Assembly: GCA_040954595.2 (NCBI GenBank)
Contig: CM082578.2
Coordinates: 5,890,001 to 5,954,000, forward strand
DNA length: 64,000 nt
Source of the DNA: Balanoglossus misakiensis
Taxonomy: Eukaryota > Hemichordata
Reading direction: 5' to 3'
This document shows positions 62,927 to 64,000 of this stretch, one piece after another (within the stretch, counting starts at the first letter, position 1; the number at the start of each line of letters is the position of its first letter). The notes under the pieces are model-generated. The model had not been told where the DNA came from and searched no databases. It saw nothing but the letters and a program-made list of their open reading frames with translations. A program made the position numbers and the translations under genes.

Positions 62927-64000
62927 TGTCAATCCTTGCAGATGTTGCCAAAAATTCGAAGTACTAATCACTCAGCGAGAGACCAGTGTATAAAAAAGTC
63001 GACGGTTATTCCCAGCAGCCCCACCTATGATCCCGGCGATGGAATTGTCTATCGGCGTGGCGGCGCATGAAGGTCACGTTCATGTTAGGGATGGACCATT
63101 TGATATCTAAGGGGGTCTCTGCCGGGTAGTGAAATGATAACATTGCACCTAAACAATATGTTGTAAAACGATATTATATGTATGTAGTTCCGCCTGAAGA
63201 GCGTACCGAAATATGTCGCAAGAAGCCAGACATCGATGGTTCCAGTTGCTGGATAATTTTTCCTTTGCTTCCGTTTGGCATTTTTTTTCTTCTTGACTAC
63301 TATGTTGTATAAGGGTATCCTTGGATATTTTTTGTCTTTCAGCCCCCTTCCCAATATCAACTGGTCCACCCCTTAGCCAGCAGAGAGCCCCATGACATGC
63401 AAAAACGATTGACGCAGGTAATTGATATACAAAATGTATACCGAACCGCTTTTCTCAAACCCGTTCAAAATCTTGCTTCTAGAAGTTGTGTTGTGTTGTG
63501 TATGGTGACTTTAAACATTGAAGTCAGTTGTATAAATATGACATTGTCTTATTTTTATCGGCTAATTTGTGAATTCATAGTACTTCCCTTTATCAGTTCC
63601 TCTTGTGATTTGCTCACTTGGGGTGAACTTCACAGACAAAGAGACTGTAACTCAATGCATTGATTGAGGAATGCGCCCTCACTACACGTACTGCATACGC
63701 CGTTCGATCGGCTGTCTTCCCTTGGGGAATGAGACAAGATAGGAGGTCAGACACAGGTAAGAAATATTAGCGCAGAATAGTAGTAACCACGACGGCATAT
63801 TGTAAGGGGCGCCCTCTAGATTAATTTGCTGTCGGTTTTGCATTCGTGTGGTAGAGAAAACGCATAGGGACGAGTGAGTACGAATTTCATTGGGAGTTGT
63901 GTGGAAAAAGAGGGTTATGACATGATACTGAAGGGTTCAGAAGAGAGCAATGTCATACATTTGAAATTCAAGAATTACCTTATGCCAAATTTATTCCCTC
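62927..64000. other. Upstream flank of AKR copy 3, nothing else recognised
   Basis: It contains the presumed promoter of the minus-strand AKR gene. Open frames on both strands are short and show no recognisable domain. Confidence 0.4.

Overview
The window is intron-rich animal nuclear DNA. It has canonical GT-AG exons with conserved phases, non-LTR retrotransposon remains, MITE-like foldback elements and long tetranucleotide microsatellites. The gene content (tandem aldo-keto reductases, an SRCR-array protein, pentraxins, an NXPE protein and a Mab-21/cGAS-like enzyme) and the abundant TACATGTA-type simple sequence suggest an invertebrate deuterostome, most likely amphioxus (Branchiostoma). 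The species is an inference. A 100-base run of N at 47419-47518 marks an assembly gap.

Layout: (1) 410-2396, + strand: the 3' five exons of an aldo-keto reductase (AKR). (2) 5683-14807, + strand: a 15-coding-exon gene in which every splice phase fits. It encodes about 1322 residues: an armadillo-like helical N-terminus, a complete Neuralized homology repeat (NHR), and a Mab-21/cGAS-like nucleotidyltransferase with all three catalytic acidic residues. This is the most interesting object in the window, a candidate ARM-NHR-cGLR sensor. (3) 15478-16640: LINE remnant. (4) 17136-21053, + strand: a complete nine-exon AKR. (5) 21054-29480: duplicated non-coding blocks, an orphan AKR promoter copy and an intronless 195-residue ORF (22818-23405). 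(6) 29480-35200: a duplicated promoter plus signal-peptide exon flanking a LINE fragment, then a LINE with a twin-priming 5' inversion and a nested TTAA MITE. (7) 30568-47282, + strand: a secreted protein with four SRCR domains followed by a pentraxin domain. Its pentraxin exon is split by a 2.7 kb foldback element, and its 3' end is lost in the gap. (8) 47519-48660: a truncated NXPE copy. (9) 49729-52003, + strand: a complete secreted pentraxin-like protein. (10) 53652-56966, - strand: a complete NXPE-family protein. (11) 58702-62926, - strand: a third, complete AKR, inverted relative to the first two.

The non-AKR genes look like recognition or immune-type genes (a cGAS-like nucleotidyltransferase, scavenger-receptor domains, pentraxins) lying between duplicated AKR genes. 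There is no operon logic; each gene has its own exons. All functions are assigned from sequence motifs read by eye. No database search, structure prediction or transcript evidence was available.
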